From contig CM077597.1 of assembly GCA_039654915.1 (NCBI GenBank), positions 81,160,001 to 81,224,000 of the forward strand: a stretch of 64,000 nt of DNA, in the 5' to 3' direction. Source of the DNA: Aquilaria yunnanensis. Taxonomy: Eukaryota; Streptophyta; Magnoliopsida; Malvales; Thymelaeaceae. Positions within the stretch are counted from its first letter, which is position 1; the number at the start of each line of letters is the position of its first letter. Of this stretch, positions 21,390-34,964 are shown in pieces. Both the position numbers and the translations under genes were made by a program. The notes beneath the pieces were generated by a model. It saw nothing but the letters and a program-made list of their open reading frames with translations, was not told the DNA's origin and made no database searches.

Positions 21390-22127
21390 TAGGGTTTTAA
21401 AACCCGGACCAATCCTTAAACCATCGAGAGTTCCGGGTTGCGGTTTAACCAGTTTAACCGCTGATTCTTACATACCTTTATATTTAGATTTGGAGGACTA
21501 GAGGTGACTTTATTGTCAAAAATAAAATGATAGGATTAAAGGAAAAGATACATATAATACAAGGACTAAAATGATAGTTTTAGCTTATATAAAAACTAGT
21601 TACTTCCTCCACAACCCTAAATCTGGAGTTAAAGCTCTCAGCCTCTCTTCCACCGCGCAGCTCATTTTTCTCTTTTATATTTGTCTTCTTCTTCTTTTTT
21701 CACTTCTCCCTTCTTCCTTTTTTTTTTTTTATAAGTCCAACTCTCTTCTCCCTTCCTTTTTTATTTGTCTTCCTTTTCTTTTTCCAGTTTTGTTCTTCTT
21801 CTTCTTCTTTCATCTTCTTCACCTTTTGGTTTCTTCTTTTCCTATTTTCTTCTTTCACCATTTTTTTTTGTATTTCCTTATTTTCTCATTCTTTCATCGT
21901 GATTTATAATTTTTTTGGGTTAATTAGTTTTATAAGTTTAAATGATTTTTTTTTACAATTTTTAAATATTTGTTTCAAACCATTGATTTGGTCTGGTTTG
22001 ACAGTTTAACAGTTCAACAGTTTTAAGCAGTTTTTCTCAATTTTGACCAAAGACAGAATGAGCTGATCGTTGGGTTTGCGGTCTAACTAATTGAACCTTT
22101 TGGTTCAGTATGACTTTGATAACCCTG
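21390..22127. mobile_element. hAT-like MITE (738 bp), probable
   Basis: Left end TAGGGTTTTAAAACCCGG; the right end in reverse complement reads CAGGGTTATCAAAGTC. Flanking octamers CTCCAATC (21382-21389) and CTCCAATA (22128-22135) differ at one base, consistent with the 8-bp duplication of hAT elements. The interior is pyrimidine-rich with no gene. Both ends carry GGTTTAACC/GGTTCAATT-like subterminal sequence. Confidence 0.5.
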
Positions 22128-22159
22128 CTCCAATACAACCAACAAACTTCCACTACTAA

Positions 22160-23062
22160 ATTTTTATGCTTTTCCAACAGTTTTTTTACCAACGGTCCTT
22201 ACCGTTGCTAATTACCAACGGCCAAGCCGTTGGTAAGTTTCCAACTTTGACGCATTGGTAGAAGGGCATGTGCAATTGGGCCTCTTATTGTGGGCTCATT
22301 TAGCCGTTCGTAAATTTTTAAATGAAATGGTGCGTTTTAATTGAAAATTTACCAACGGCTAACAGGTTTTTTAAATCTCTCTCCTTCCTCCTTTAGATTC
22401 AGTCGCGCATTTCGAGGGGGGAGAGGACTTCAGCTCACTGCCGCCGCACCACTTGCATTGCCGCCGATAGAGTTCCTTGGCAGGCCGTTTTGCGTCGCTT
22501 TTCCCCCCATTTCGTAGATCTGCTACTAAAGCTTCGGGTAGGGATGTATTTTTATAGTTATTTTTCGATTTTAAGTATATAATGGAAATTTTCAAAATTT
22601 TCGATTTAAACTCAAAAACATTTTTTAGATTCATTTTTTCAATTTGAACTCTTATCTGAGGTTCCAAAGTTGGCCATTGTTATTCCTCAAGTTCTGAAGT
22701 TGTTAGAGGTAAGTTTTAACTTTTTTTTTTACTATATCCGAAAATTTTAGTTATTTTGAGGGAAAATAATTTTATTTTATTATTTATGTTGTGATTAAAA
22801 TTTATGTATTGTGATTGTGGTTCCTACATTGCTCTGGCTATTTGAGTTGGGTATTTTCCATTTAATTTGTGTTAATTATTTTTAATTTATGGGTAATTTT
22901 AGTGATGGAAAAGGTGAAGATGAAATTTATTTATGGTATTTAATTATGTTCAAGATAGGTATTTTCATTTTTTCATATAGATTGTTGTATGAATTTATTT
23001 TTTCTATATTTTTTAGATCGTAATTGGTTGACTTAAGATTTAGTTTGAGTGATTTAGTCTTG

Positions 23063-23112
<50 letters not shown>

Positions 23113-23333
23113 GATGTACCCAATAAAATAAAATAGTAATAGTAATAATAATAATAATAGTTTTAGTAGTAGTAGTAATTTTTAGAAATTAATATTAATG
23201 AAATTAATAAAAATTATGATAACAATGGTTATAATGATGTTAATAATAAGAACAATAAGAAGGAGAATGATATATATATAATAATATGCTTAATAATAGC
23301 AATAATATGTACAGTATAATAATAATAATGATG

Positions 23334-23402
<69 letters not shown>

Positions 23403-25572
23403 TTAATAGTAATAATTATGTGTTCCCAATAACTATAAAAACAGTAATAGTTCTAATAATAGTCATTATAATAATACGAATAATAGTGATAATATTATTA
23501 ATGATAATAGTAATAAGTACAAATAATAATAATAATAATATAAATAGTAATAATACTAAGAATATAATAATAATAATAATAATAATAATACTGAAAATAA
23601 TGAAAATAATAAATTTATATAGTATGTTCGAAATTGGAATAATAATAATAATGCAAGTAATAATAATAATAATAATAATAATATGATTTAAATTATTATA
23701 ATAATAAGTATACTGATTATTAGAATGTACACTAGTTAATTAGGTGCCTTTTTGTGATCGGTTTAATTAGCTAGTATACTTTAGTAGCATATAGGGTAGC
23801 TAGTTTGACATGGCAGTTCATGTTCATCTTTAGCACCTTATTAATTTATATACCTCGTCGGGTATGTAATTACGAGAATAAAGCTTAATTTAGATTAATT
23901 AAGTCAATTAATAGTTAAAATATCTTTACAATTCATACAAAAGGGGATCGAATGCCATGCACCCTTGTCACATTAATCCTCTAATTATAACGGAATAAAT
24001 ATCATAAATCACCAAGGCTTTTGATTAAATAAAAGAGATATACAGGACATCTTCAAGCCAATAACCTGTTAATTTGCAAGTGTATTAATTAATTGTTATA
24101 TATATGGACAATGGTGATTACTATTAATTATAGATCAGAATTTTGGCCTACCTTATATATATGGTACTTCAATTAATTTGCAATCTTTGTTTGTGTAGAT
24201 ATGAATAAAACCGGACGACCTAGTCTAGTCGGCCGTAGTCATGCAAAAATATATATCATACTCTATAACTATAACTACGCATGCATGATAAACTTTCTGA
24301 TTAATCAATGATACCTTTAATATCAAAAAATATATATGCATGATGGAGTATATATCATCTATGGACCCTGACCATCCCAACCTAAATTGTTTGCTGCACT
24401 CCTCCAATCATCGTCGCTCGTAATCGCGCTAAGTCCTATACCTTTCCCCCTTGCTTTTCTCCTTTCAGTTTTATGTCCTTCTAATTTGTAGCTACCAGGT
24501 TGTCTCTAATTTATAGGGTTTGCTTTGGTTTGAATTTCTCATTTGTCTGTGTTAATCACTTCTGTTCCCTGTCCCCGTCTCTAGTTAGATTTGCTTTGTA
24601 GGTTTTTGGCTCTCTTATCTCTTGTTATTTTTGGATTTGGCCTCGTTTTTGTTCTCCTGGTCCGATTCATGCTCTTTCCGTTTCTTATTGTAATTTCTTG
24701 TGTGCAGTCTTGATTTTTCTTATTGCTGTAGTTGTTAAGCCCCGGTTTACTTGATCTTGGTTTCTTTCATGCGGCTGTCCTGTTTTCTCATCCCCATTAG
24801 TTTTTCGTGTGTTCTTTTGCTGCCCATTTTCTGTCTCTGTGCTAAATTAATTCTTCTTGGTCTTGCCTCTTTCTGTCTGTATGCCCCTCGGCTCTTGGCC
24901 TTCTGTGTTCTTGTCTTTGCCCGATCCCATTTTCATGTGTCTTAGTTTGTTGCTTGTGTCTAGTATTTGTCCGAAGCTGACTCTATTTTCAGCTTGAGTT
25001 CATTTCTTAGGTTCATTCTTTTCCGGGTGTCTGTTTGTTTCCATATCATCCTTTGCTAGTTTTTGTTTTGTTTCCTGTTGGGCAAGTTGTTATATCTAGT
25101 TTAAAGAAGGATTCAAGCCTTGTCCTTACAAGGGAGCATGTTTTTCTTCCAAGCCTTGTCCTTATATAATTGTCGTAGTTACTAATTAATTTACTAATGA
25201 TAATTATGAAAATAATTATACTATTAATTATAATTATACCCATAATTAGGATATTGTACATAGTTTTATTAATGATAATAATGAAAATAATTATAATATT
25301 TATTATAATACTACCAATAATAATTAAATTGTAATCAATTTTACTAATGATAATAATTAAAATAATTATAATTTTACTTATAATCATTCCCATAATAATA
25401 ATATTGTAATCAAGTTTACTAATGATAACAATGAAAATAATTATAATATTATTCAGAAAATTACCCATACTAATAATATTGTTGGAATAATAATATCTAT
25501 AATAATACTGATAATAATAATGGCTAATAGTATTAGTATTATATCAGTATACTCATACTAATATGCACGCAC

Positions 25573-25626
<54 letters not shown>

Positions 25627-25847
25627 CATACTATTAATAATTGAAAGGCTGTGTTTTGTTATACATATATTTTGTCCTTGTGATACATGGCAATGTGAGT
25701 GAAGGGTACAAATCATAAGTAGTAGCAATTAAGTATGAGGTTATGATGTTTTGTTGTGTAAGACGATATATTGTCAAATATCAGTTTCGTGATTGCCAAC
25801 TTTGATGACTATGTCTGATATACGATTACCAACAGATTTAGTTTGTA
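22160..25847. other. 5' non-coding region of CACTA A
   Basis: After a few TACCAACGG repeats comes a GC-richer block (22380-22520), then AT-rich sequence with (AAT)n tracts at about 23064-23112, 23314-23402 and 25572-25623. A 24400-25070 stretch is T/C-rich. Ile/Asn-rich frames in this region are microsatellite translations. The GC-richer block does not obviously match the corresponding part of CACTA B, so it may be captured or fast-evolving sequence. Confidence 0.6.
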
Positions 25848-28155
25848 ATGGAGTCGGCCTGTAGTTGGATGTACAGTAACCGTTTCTTGCCAGGCCGAAC
25901 GGGGTACACACATGAGTGGGAATCTGGGGTTGATGAATTTATATCATTCGTTGTTGCTCATCCTGAAACAATGAGTGGGTTAAGAATTCGCTGTCCTTGT
26001 CAGAAGTGTAAGAATTTGCGGTTTAGAGAGTGTGACGATGTCAGAGTTCATCTATACAAATGTGGGTTCAAGCCTTTTTACTTGAACTGGACGGCTCATA
26101 GAGAGCCATTTAATGAAACATCAGATATTGACAGATATGTGGGTGTCTTTGATCACTTTGAGCAGGGCTCTTCGACGAATCCATACGAAAGGATGGTATT
26201 AGATGTCGTTGGCCCTAATTACTTACAATTTCCTGAAGACAATGATGCGCAGCCGAATGCAAGTGTACAACAAGTTTTTAATCTTTTGAATTCCGCATCA
26301 ACTGCTTTATGGGATGGGTGTGAAAATCATTTTGAGTTATCTGTTGTTATCCGTCTTCTTAATCTTAAGTCAGAATATCACATGTCACGGGCATGCTTTA
26401 GTGGCATTGCACAATTGATGAAGGAGACTCAACCTACAGATAGCAAGATGCCATCAAATTGGTTTGAAACGAAGAAATTAGTTTCGCAGTTGGGCCTGTC
26501 TCACCAGAGGATTGACGTTTGTGTTAATGATTGCATGTTGTTCTAGAAAGATGAAAGTAATCTTTGTATTTGTAAGTACTGTGAAACTGAGAGATATAAG
26601 CCCAAAAAGGGTTGTAGGGGTAAAGATCGGCCGAGAAAAATCGTGCATTACTTACCACTAAGCCCTCATCTGCAATGCTTATTTGCGTCAATGTCAAGAG
26701 TAGAGAAGATGAGGTGGCATCAGGAGCAAAAACAAATCCCAAGTGTGATAAAACATCCATCAGATGATGAAGCTTGGAAACATTTTAATCGGACCTACTC
26801 ATGGCTTGCTTCGGAACCACGAAATGTGCCGATGGATTTACCCCTTTTGGACCATTTGGAAAACATTACTCATGTTGGCCTGTTATCGTTACTCCGTATA
26901 ATTTGCCCCCTTGGATGTGCATGAAAAAACCCTGTATATTCCTTTCGTTGTTGATTCCAGGTCCATGTAGCCTGAATCATAAGATTGATGTTTATCTACA
27001 ACCTCTAATAGAAGAGCTACAGCATCTGTGGTATGATGGCGTTGAAACATGGGATGTATCATTGAAAGAAAATTTTGTTCTTCGAGCAGCATTAATGTAG
27101 ACCATAAATGACTTTCCGACTTATGACATGCTCTCAGGATGGATGACATATGGTCGATTATCTTGCTCTATTTGTATGGGCGAAAGTAAGGCATTCCAAC
27201 TTAAGTATGGCGGAAAAATTTCTTTTTTAGATTATCACCGGCAATTTTTTATTCGGAACCACCCATATAGAAGAAATAGTACTTGGTTTAAGAAGGGGAA
27301 GTCAAAGACCTCCCGAATGCTTATCGGGTGAGGCTATATTTGAAAGAATCTCGTGGCTTCCATCAATTGCTAATGATGGTCCACAATATCGCCCATGTGA
27401 TTATGGGAAATCACATAATTGGATGAAGCGAAGCATTTTTTGGGAGTTACTCTATTGGGGGACGAACTTAATCTGCCATAATCTTGATGTCATGCATATT
27501 GAGAAGAATGTGTTTGAGAATATATGGAATACTGTTATAGATGTTAAGAATAAAATGAAAGACAATGTTAAGGCATGGAAGGACCTCAAAATTTATTGTA
27601 ATCGGCCGGAGTTAAACATGGTTCCTCTTGATGATGGTCGTTCATTCAAACCAAAGGCGAGGTTCACGTTCGATGTTAACCAAAGGCAGGATGTGATCGC
27701 TTGGGTAAAATCTCTATGACTCATTGATGGATATGTCTCGAATCTTGGGAGATGTGTTGATAGCTCTGGTTGCAATATGTATGGCATGAAAAGTCATGAT
27801 TGCCATGTTATGATGCAAAGGCTTCTCCCCATTGCCCTTGAAGCGCTTCCCGAGAATATATGAAAGCCATTAATGGAGTTAAGCCTTTTCTTTAGAGACT
27901 TGTGCTCTCCAGAGCTTCATGGTAATCACTTGTTGGCGTTGAAGGCAAATATTCTAATTATAATTTGTAAGCTTGAGAGAATTTTTCCTCTGGGGTTTTT
28001 TGATGTCATGGAGCACCTCCCAGTTCATTTGCCATATAAAGCAATGGTTGAAGGCCTGTTCAGTACCGATGGATGTATAAATTTGAGCAATGCATGCATG
28101 ACCTAAAAATGAAGGTTTCTAATACTGCTCATGTTGAGGGATCGATATGTGAAGC

Positions 28156-29717
28156 TGATAACCTTATATTTATTATATTTATTTCTCTCATATTTAATAC
28201 GTTTTAATATGTTTTGAACCTTAAGGATATATTTTATTATGTTTTATAGCTTAGAGCATATCTGAAATTAATTGATTGAAAGTAAATTTAATTTGCAATT
28301 TTACAAGTTTTAATTTGGTTGTGTTCTTTCAGGATTTTGACAGATTAATGATGTTCCGATAAAAAAATCATATCTTGGGCTACAGATATCGGAATGAAGT
28401 GATTCTTGATTCATTGGAAATCTAACATCTGGAGCTACAAATCACATTCAGATCATGAAACCCAGTTTGCACGTTAAGAGGGCCAAATTCAGCTTCAAAG
28501 TCACGATTTGCGAGTCAACGCCAGGTCAGAAGCAGTTGCGGTATTTTGGGCACGTCTTTGGCTGTAGATGTCCATTTTATGTAATTCAGGTGTCCTTTCG
28601 AAGCTAAGAAATATATCTACAACTTTTATGCTTTGAGTTTTGATAAATAATTGCTGCAGAAAGGTCGAATATCAGCTTGAAGTTGCTGTTGCTGTTCTGG
28701 AGCATTGCTTGGCTGACAACTTTCAAACATTCTAGTTATTTTAAATCTTTTTATTTATTTGGGGTGCTTTTGTAATAATGTATAAAGTTTAAGGATTTTT
28801 TATGAGTTTAGCCATAGGTTTTTGATCTTTTGGTTTAAAAGCCCGCTGCCGCTAGAGGCTCGAGCTCTCCTTTTCGCTTTTTAGTTCTTTTTTTCATTAT
28901 TATTGTTCTTTGTTTTTTTCTTTCAATCATGTCTGAGTAATTTTCTGATTCAGTTCTAGGGACGATTTCCATCGTCAACACTGGTTGTGAGGATTGATTT
29001 TTCTTGCTTAAACTTTCTTTAATTTCAAGTATTTATTTCTTTGTTGTTCAGATTTATTGTAATTAATTTTCCTGTTCTCACTTGTTGGATTGATTATGCG
29101 AATGCAAATCTGCTTAATTTTCTTTCAACCACTTAGGTGAAGAATTTAATTAGAAGCAAGTGAATTGATTGAAAATTACTTTTATTTCTGGTTAGTTCAT
29201 ATGAAGAAGTAAGACAGGTTAAATTGTTCAAGCTTTTGGATTATTGCCTGAAATAAACTTTTTTTCATTGATCTTAATGCTGATTTTGAGATAATTAGAA
29301 ATTACTTTTTAATATCTGGTTACTCAAAATTAAGAAATTAATCTGAATCTTTTTTTAGTTAATTTTACTGTTTAATTCTTAGGGTTCTTCTTAGCTTTAA
29401 AGAGAGTCCTGTTTATTTACTTAGATTGAAGAAATATTTTCTTTCGATGATCAACTGCGTGATTGGAATGGATAATTAACCTTGAAATTAGCATTTTTAG
29501 TATTAGTGAATTTCATTTTAATTCTACTGTTAATTTATTTCAGTATTCGTTTCAAGAAAACCCACCGATCTTTTATTTTAATTTTCTGACAGGAAGCTTT
29601 TAGTTAAAGAAATTACTCTTGGGATTCGACCTTGTTTTCACTGCTAGACTATAAATTTGTTTATTTTGAGTTGTTAGGAATATCAGAATTATTTTTTGCG
29701 GTTTCAACGACCGACCA
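28156..29717 (+). repeat. 5' LTR of the Athila-like element
   Basis: 1562 bp, TG...CA; aligned along its whole length with 33404-34964. Confidence 0.9.
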
Positions 29718-29820
29718 AAAATTTGGTGCCGTTGCCAAAGAGATTTCTTTTTCTGTTAAAATTTCCTTTTCATTTATTTATTTATTTTTTTATTTTTTTT
29801 CTTTCTCAGTTTACTGACTT

Positions 29821-30971
29821 ATGCCCAGATCTTATCATACAAGTGAATTAGTGTTTGATCTAGAGATTGAGAAGGCAACAAAGGCAAACAGGAAAGCGTA
29901 AAGGCAAGCAGTCAATTTTTCAGCTTCGACATCTACGAACAACAACTCAGAAAGCGAAAAAGAACCAGTTGTTAATATAGAGATGGAAGCCCAAAGAATG
30001 CTAAGGGAGTTGGCAACTCCTGATGTTATCCAACACCCCTTGTGCATCGATTTTCCTGATATTGAGGTGGCATTTGAATTAAAATCTGGATTAATTCATT
30101 TATTGCCTATTTTTCGTGGTCTTGCAGGTGAGGACCCCCACAAACACTTGAAGGAATTTCATGTAGTGTGCTCGACCATGAAACCACAAAGAGTTACAGA
30201 AGAACAGATTAAACTGAGAGCCTTCCCGTTCTCATTGGCGGACAAGGCAAAAGACTAGCTGTACTACCTTCCCTCTGGTTCGATCAGAACCTGGAATGAC
30301 TTGAAGAGAAAATTTTTGGAGAAATTCTTTCCAGCTTCAAGGGTTGGGACAATTCGGAAGGAAATCAGCGGGATTCGTTAGTACAGCGGAGAAAGCCTAT
30401 ATGAGTACTGGGAAAGGTTCAACTAGTTATGTGCGAGCTACCTACATCACCAAATTTCTGATCAACTGTTGCTGCAGTACTTCTATGAAGGGTTACTATT
30501 CATGGATCGATGTATGTTAGATGCTACAAGTGGAGGAGCACTTGTAAAAAAGACGCTTGAAGAAGCAAAAGACCTGATTTCTAAAATGGCAGCCAACTCG
30601 TAACAATTTGGAACACGGGTAGACCATGTGCCGAAGAAGGTAAATGAGGTAGGAACTTCGAATATTGAAGCTCAACTTTCGGAACTAACCTTTCTTGTTA
30701 GACAAGTTGCCTTGGGACAAGTCCAAAATTCTAGAGTTTGTGGCATTTGCTCTATTCAAGGACACTTTACTGACTCGTGCCCACAGCTGCAAGAGGATAT
30801 AACACCTCAAGTGAATGCGGTAAGCGGGTTTATTAACCAACCAAGAATGTATGACCCCTATGCCAATCAATACAACCCTGGTTGGAGAGACCACCCGAAT
30901 CTGAGATATGGGCAGCCAAACAATCAGCCACTGTATCCATCTACAGGTTACAACAAACCAGCTCCTCCATG
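29821..30971 (+). pseudogene. Gag pseudogene of the Athila-like element
   Basis: From ATG 29821 (MPRSYHTSELVFDLEIEKAT) through a retrotransposon gag core (LYYLPSGSIRTWNDLKRKF) to a zinc knuckle CGICSIQGHFTDSC (C-x2-C-x4-H-x4-C, near 30740-30782). In-frame stops at about 29899, 30256, 30379, 30427, 30601 and 30970 break it; several fall where Gln or Trp codons are expected from Athila relatives. Confidence 0.8.
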
Positions 30972-31320
30972 ACAGAACCAAGCACCAAATTCAGGTATGG
31001 CTTTAGAAGATATTTTGAAAGCTTTAGCCACTAACACTCAAATGTTTCAACAGGAAACAAGGGCTAGCATTAAAGACTTGGGGAACCAAATTTCACAACT
31101 GGCAGCCTCAATGAACAAAATTGAAACTGAAAAAGGGAGGCTGCCATCTCAAGCTGAAATCAACCCAAGAGAGCATGTTAATGCCGTGACCTTTCAAAGT
31201 GGCAAAGAGGTGCAAACCACCACATCAAAAATGGTAGCACTTAAACAGGAACAAGATATCCTAAAACCATCAACTGCTGATGCATAAACTGAGGAGGTAA
31301 GCAACAAGCCAATTTTTCCA

Positions 31321-31926
31321 AAATCAAAAATTCTAATCGCACCTCATTTTCCTGGCAGGTTGGCTAAATCAAAGAAAGAGGAGACCGAGCAGGAAATTCT
31401 TGAAACTCTTAGGAAGGTTGAAATCAACATACCCTTGCTGGATGTAATCAAGCAGGTGCCACGGTATGCCAAGTTGCTGAAGGAGTTGTGCACCAATAAA
31501 AAGAAGCTGAAGGTTGATGAGACAATCAAAGTTGGGGAGAATGTGTTAGCAATAATCCAAAGAAAGTTGCCTGAGCAGTGTAAGGACCCTGGTATATTTA
31601 CTATACCATGTGTAATAGGCAATTTTAATGTGAAAAAAGCTATGTTAGATTTGGGAGCCTCAATGAATGTCATGCCATATTCAATATATGCTTCTTTGAA
31701 ATTTAGACCTTTGAATGAAACTAGTGTTGTGATGCAATTAGCTGATAAATCCAATGCCTATCCTAGGGGTATGGTTGAGGATGTTTTTGTGCAAGTAAAT
31801 GATTTAATTTTTCCTGCTGATTTTTATGTGCTTGATATGGAGAATGAATGTCATTTGTGGTTAGACAAAAGGTGTTTCACAAACACAGAAAAAGATAGAA
31901 AGAGTTATCTGGTAAGTCTGAGCTGA
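31321..31926 (+). pseudogene. Protease region fused to a deletion joint (Athila-like pol remnant)
   Basis: An open frame includes an aspartic-protease-like active site DLGASMNVMPYSIYASL (about 31651-31701). Reverse transcriptase and RNase H are absent: after CHLWLDKRCF the text jumps to sequence that, in another frame, reads NWIGPFVITDI, the integrase C-terminal GPF/Y region. The internal deletion thus removed most of pol. It could move only with enzymes supplied in trans. Confidence 0.75.
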
Positions 31927-31989
31927 ATTGGATTGGACCGTTTGTTATTACTGATATTTCTACTCATGATGCAGTCAAGCTTAAAAGTT

Positions 31990-33403
31990 TGAAAACGGAT
32001 AAAGTGTTCAATACTGAGACACATAAGTTGAAGCCTTTTCATGAGGGATTTCAAAGCACCCTGGTTGATGCAGGAAGGAACTGTCTAGCAAAAAAAAATA
32101 AAGAAAATGTGCTTTTGGGAGGCAACCCAAGTGTGGTTTTGTACCATGAACAATTAGGATTTTTTCTTTCTTTCTTTCTTTTATTTTTCTTTTATTTTTC
32201 AGCTTTTTTTTTTAGTTTTCTTTATTCTCACAACTGATTTTCTTGGTCAGGCAATATCTCTTTCAAGCTGGAGGTGAATTGAACCATATAGGGCAGCAAG
32301 CTGAAGTCAAATTCTGGGATATAGATCATTGTGGAATCACCTTTTAGGGCGTTACCGTTTCTTTTCCCCATCTGTGCTTTTATTATAAACATTGGGGATA
32401 ATGTTTGATTTAAGTGTGGGGGAGTGGATAGCTTGAGCCATAATTTTCTGTTTTCAAAATTTTTGGACAAATTTTTTTTTATTCATACCTTTGAGCATCA
32501 ATCTGAATTGTTAGATGATTTCACCTTTTTGGTTCTTGAATGCTTAGCTTGAGTGTTGAGTTAGTAATTTATTAGTCTTTATGCAACTCTAAAATTTTAT
32601 TTTTAAATTGTTTTTTCAATTTTTGATCAAGCTAGTTGATGGTTATCTTGAGAAGCTGATTTTTTCATCAAATTTGTGTACTTAGTACATTGATTTAAAC
32701 CTTGGGAGATTATGAGCTTATTAAGTAGAATATGTGGTTTGTTCAATTGATGGATGATTTGAATCACTTGAGAAAAAAATAAAAAAATGTTTGATTTGTT
32801 GCATTCTGCTGAAAAAAAAAATTTTGCTACTCCGCTATTTTGGTATTGAAGTAAGTTGGGGTCTTCTCCTAAGACAAGAGTCGATCACTGCTCAAAAAGG
32901 TACGAGGAACATGAGTATGACAAAGACCACTTTAGAGTTATGTCGAGTTAGTAGCTTGGGTATAGTAGAGCGCCTATTATATACTCGCTAAACGGCGGAA
33001 CACAAGAAAAAGACAAAACAAGAAAAAAAAAAAGTGAAAAAATCAAGTCAAATAAAAAAAAAAAAGTAAATTCTCAACTGATTTCTTATTTTCCATGGGT
33101 TTGTGGTAAGATCGATTGTGCTTTTTAAGTTCTTATCTACATGGTTTGTTCTTTTTACTTGGTGCAAAAGTTTGATGTTTTTCTCAAATTTTCAATGGTG
33201 ATTGTTGCTAGCATGAGAAAAAATTGTTTTCAATGACTTATTTAGTTTTGAGTTGTTATTGCCGCGTAGATTACATGTTTAATTTCTCTTATTAAGTTTT
33301 TTAAGACCATTTGATGTGAAATTATCTTACTCGGTTTAGCTCAAAAGTATGTTTCTATTTTGAGTTTGCCCGGAGACGAGCAAAAACTAAGTGCGGGGGA
33401 ATT
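31990..33403 (+). other. 3' untranslated region and polypurine tract of the Athila-like element
   Basis: No coding potential. Purine tract GTGCGGGGGAATT (33391-33403) adjoins the 3' LTR; a similar AAGTGTGGGGGAGTGG lies near 32412. Confidence 0.6.
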
Positions 33404-34964
33404 TGATAACCTTATATTTATTATATTTATTTCTCTCATATTTAGTACGTTTTAATATGTTTTGAACCTTAAAGATATATTTTGAGTATGTTTTGTAGCT
33501 TAGAGCATATCTGGACTTAATTGATTGAAAGTGAATTTAATTTGCAATTTTACAAGTTTTAATTTAGTTATGTTCTTTCAGGATTTTGACAGATTGATGA
33601 TCTTCCAGTAGAAAAATCATATCGTGGGCTATAGAGATCGGAATGAAGTGATTCTTTATTCATTGGAAAGCTAACATCTGGAGCTACAAATCACATTCAG
33701 AGCATGAAACCAGTTTGCACATTAAGAGGGTCAAATTCAGCTTCAAAGTTATGATTTGCGAGTCAATGCCGGGTTAGAAGCAGTTGCGGTATTTTGAGCA
33801 CATCTTTGGCTGTAGGTGTCCGTTTTATGCTATTTAGGTGTCCTTTCGAAGCTAAGAAATATATCTACAACTTTTATGCTTTGAGTTTTGAGAAATAATG
33901 GCTGCAACAAGGTCGAATATCAGCTTGAAGTTGCTGTTGCTGTTCTAGAGCATTGTTTGGCTGACAACTTTCAAACATTTTAGTATTTTAAATCCTTTTA
34001 TTTTTTTGGGGTACTTTTGCAATAATGTAGAAATTTTAGGGGGTTTTTATGAGTTTAGCCATAGGTTTTTGGTCTTTTGGTTTAAAAGCCCGCTGCCGCC
34101 AGAGGCTCGAGCTCTCCTTTTCACTTTTTAGTTCTTTTTTTCATTATTATTGTTCTTTGTTTTTTTTCTTTCAATCATGTCTGAGTAATTTTCTGGTTCA
34201 GTTCTAGGGACGATTTCCATCGTCAACACCGGTTGTGAGGATTGATTTTTCTTGCTTAAACTTTCTTTAATTTCAAGTATTTACTTCTTTGTTGTTCAGA
34301 TTTATTGCAATTAATTTTCCTGTTCTCACTTGTTAGAATGGTTATGCAAATGCAAATCTGCCTGATTTTCTTTCAACCGCTTAGGTGAAGAATTCAATTA
34401 GAAGCAAGTGAATTGATTGAAAATTACTTTTATTTCTAGTTAGTTCATACAAAAAAGTAAGACAGGTTAAATTGTTTAAGCTTTTGGATTATTGCTTGGA
34501 ATAAACTTTTGTTCATTGATCTTAATGTTGATTTTGAGATAATTAGAAATTGCTTTTCAATATCTAGTTACTCAAAATTAAGAAATTAATCTGAAGCTTT
34601 TTCTGGTTAATTTTACTGCTGAATTCTTAGGGTTCTTCTTAGCTTTAAAGAGAGTCCTGTTTATTTACTTGGATTGAAGAAATATTTTCTTTCGATAATC
34701 AACTGCGTGATTGGAATGGATAATTAACCTTGAACTTAGCATTTTAGTATTAGTTAATTTCATTTTAATTCTACTGTTAATTTATTTCAGCATTCGTTTC
34801 ACGAAAACCCACCGATCTTTTATTTCAGTTTTTTGACAGGAAGCTTTTGGTTAAAGAAATTTCTCTTGGGATTCGACCTGGTTTTCACTGCTAGACTACA
34901 ATTTTGTTTATTCTGAGTTGTTAGGAATACCAGAATTATTTTTTGCGGTTTCGACGACCGACCA
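33404..34964 (+). repeat. 3' LTR of the Athila-like element
   Basis: 1561 bp, TG...CA, followed by the duplicated GAAGC; many substitutions relative to the 5' LTR. Confidence 0.9.

Larger units (their letters stand above)
28156..34964 (+). mobile_element. Athila-like Ty3/gypsy retrotransposon, internally deleted (6.8 kb)
   Basis: LTRs 28156-29717 and 33404-34964 start TGATAACC and end ACGACCGACCA; the 5-bp duplication GAAGC flanks the element (28151-28155, 34965-34969). The PBS region TTTGGTGCCGTTGCC (29722-29736) resembles the tRNA-Asp type of Athila. The tract AGTGCGGGGGAATT precedes the 3' LTR. Only gag, protease and the very end of integrase remain. The two LTRs differ at many positions, so the insertion is not recent. 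It lies in the TNP2 gene of CACTA A. Confidence 0.88.

Noticed and set aside
23420..25468. Ile/Asn-rich frames at 23420-23686 and 25046-25468
   Set aside because: Translations of AAT-type repeats.
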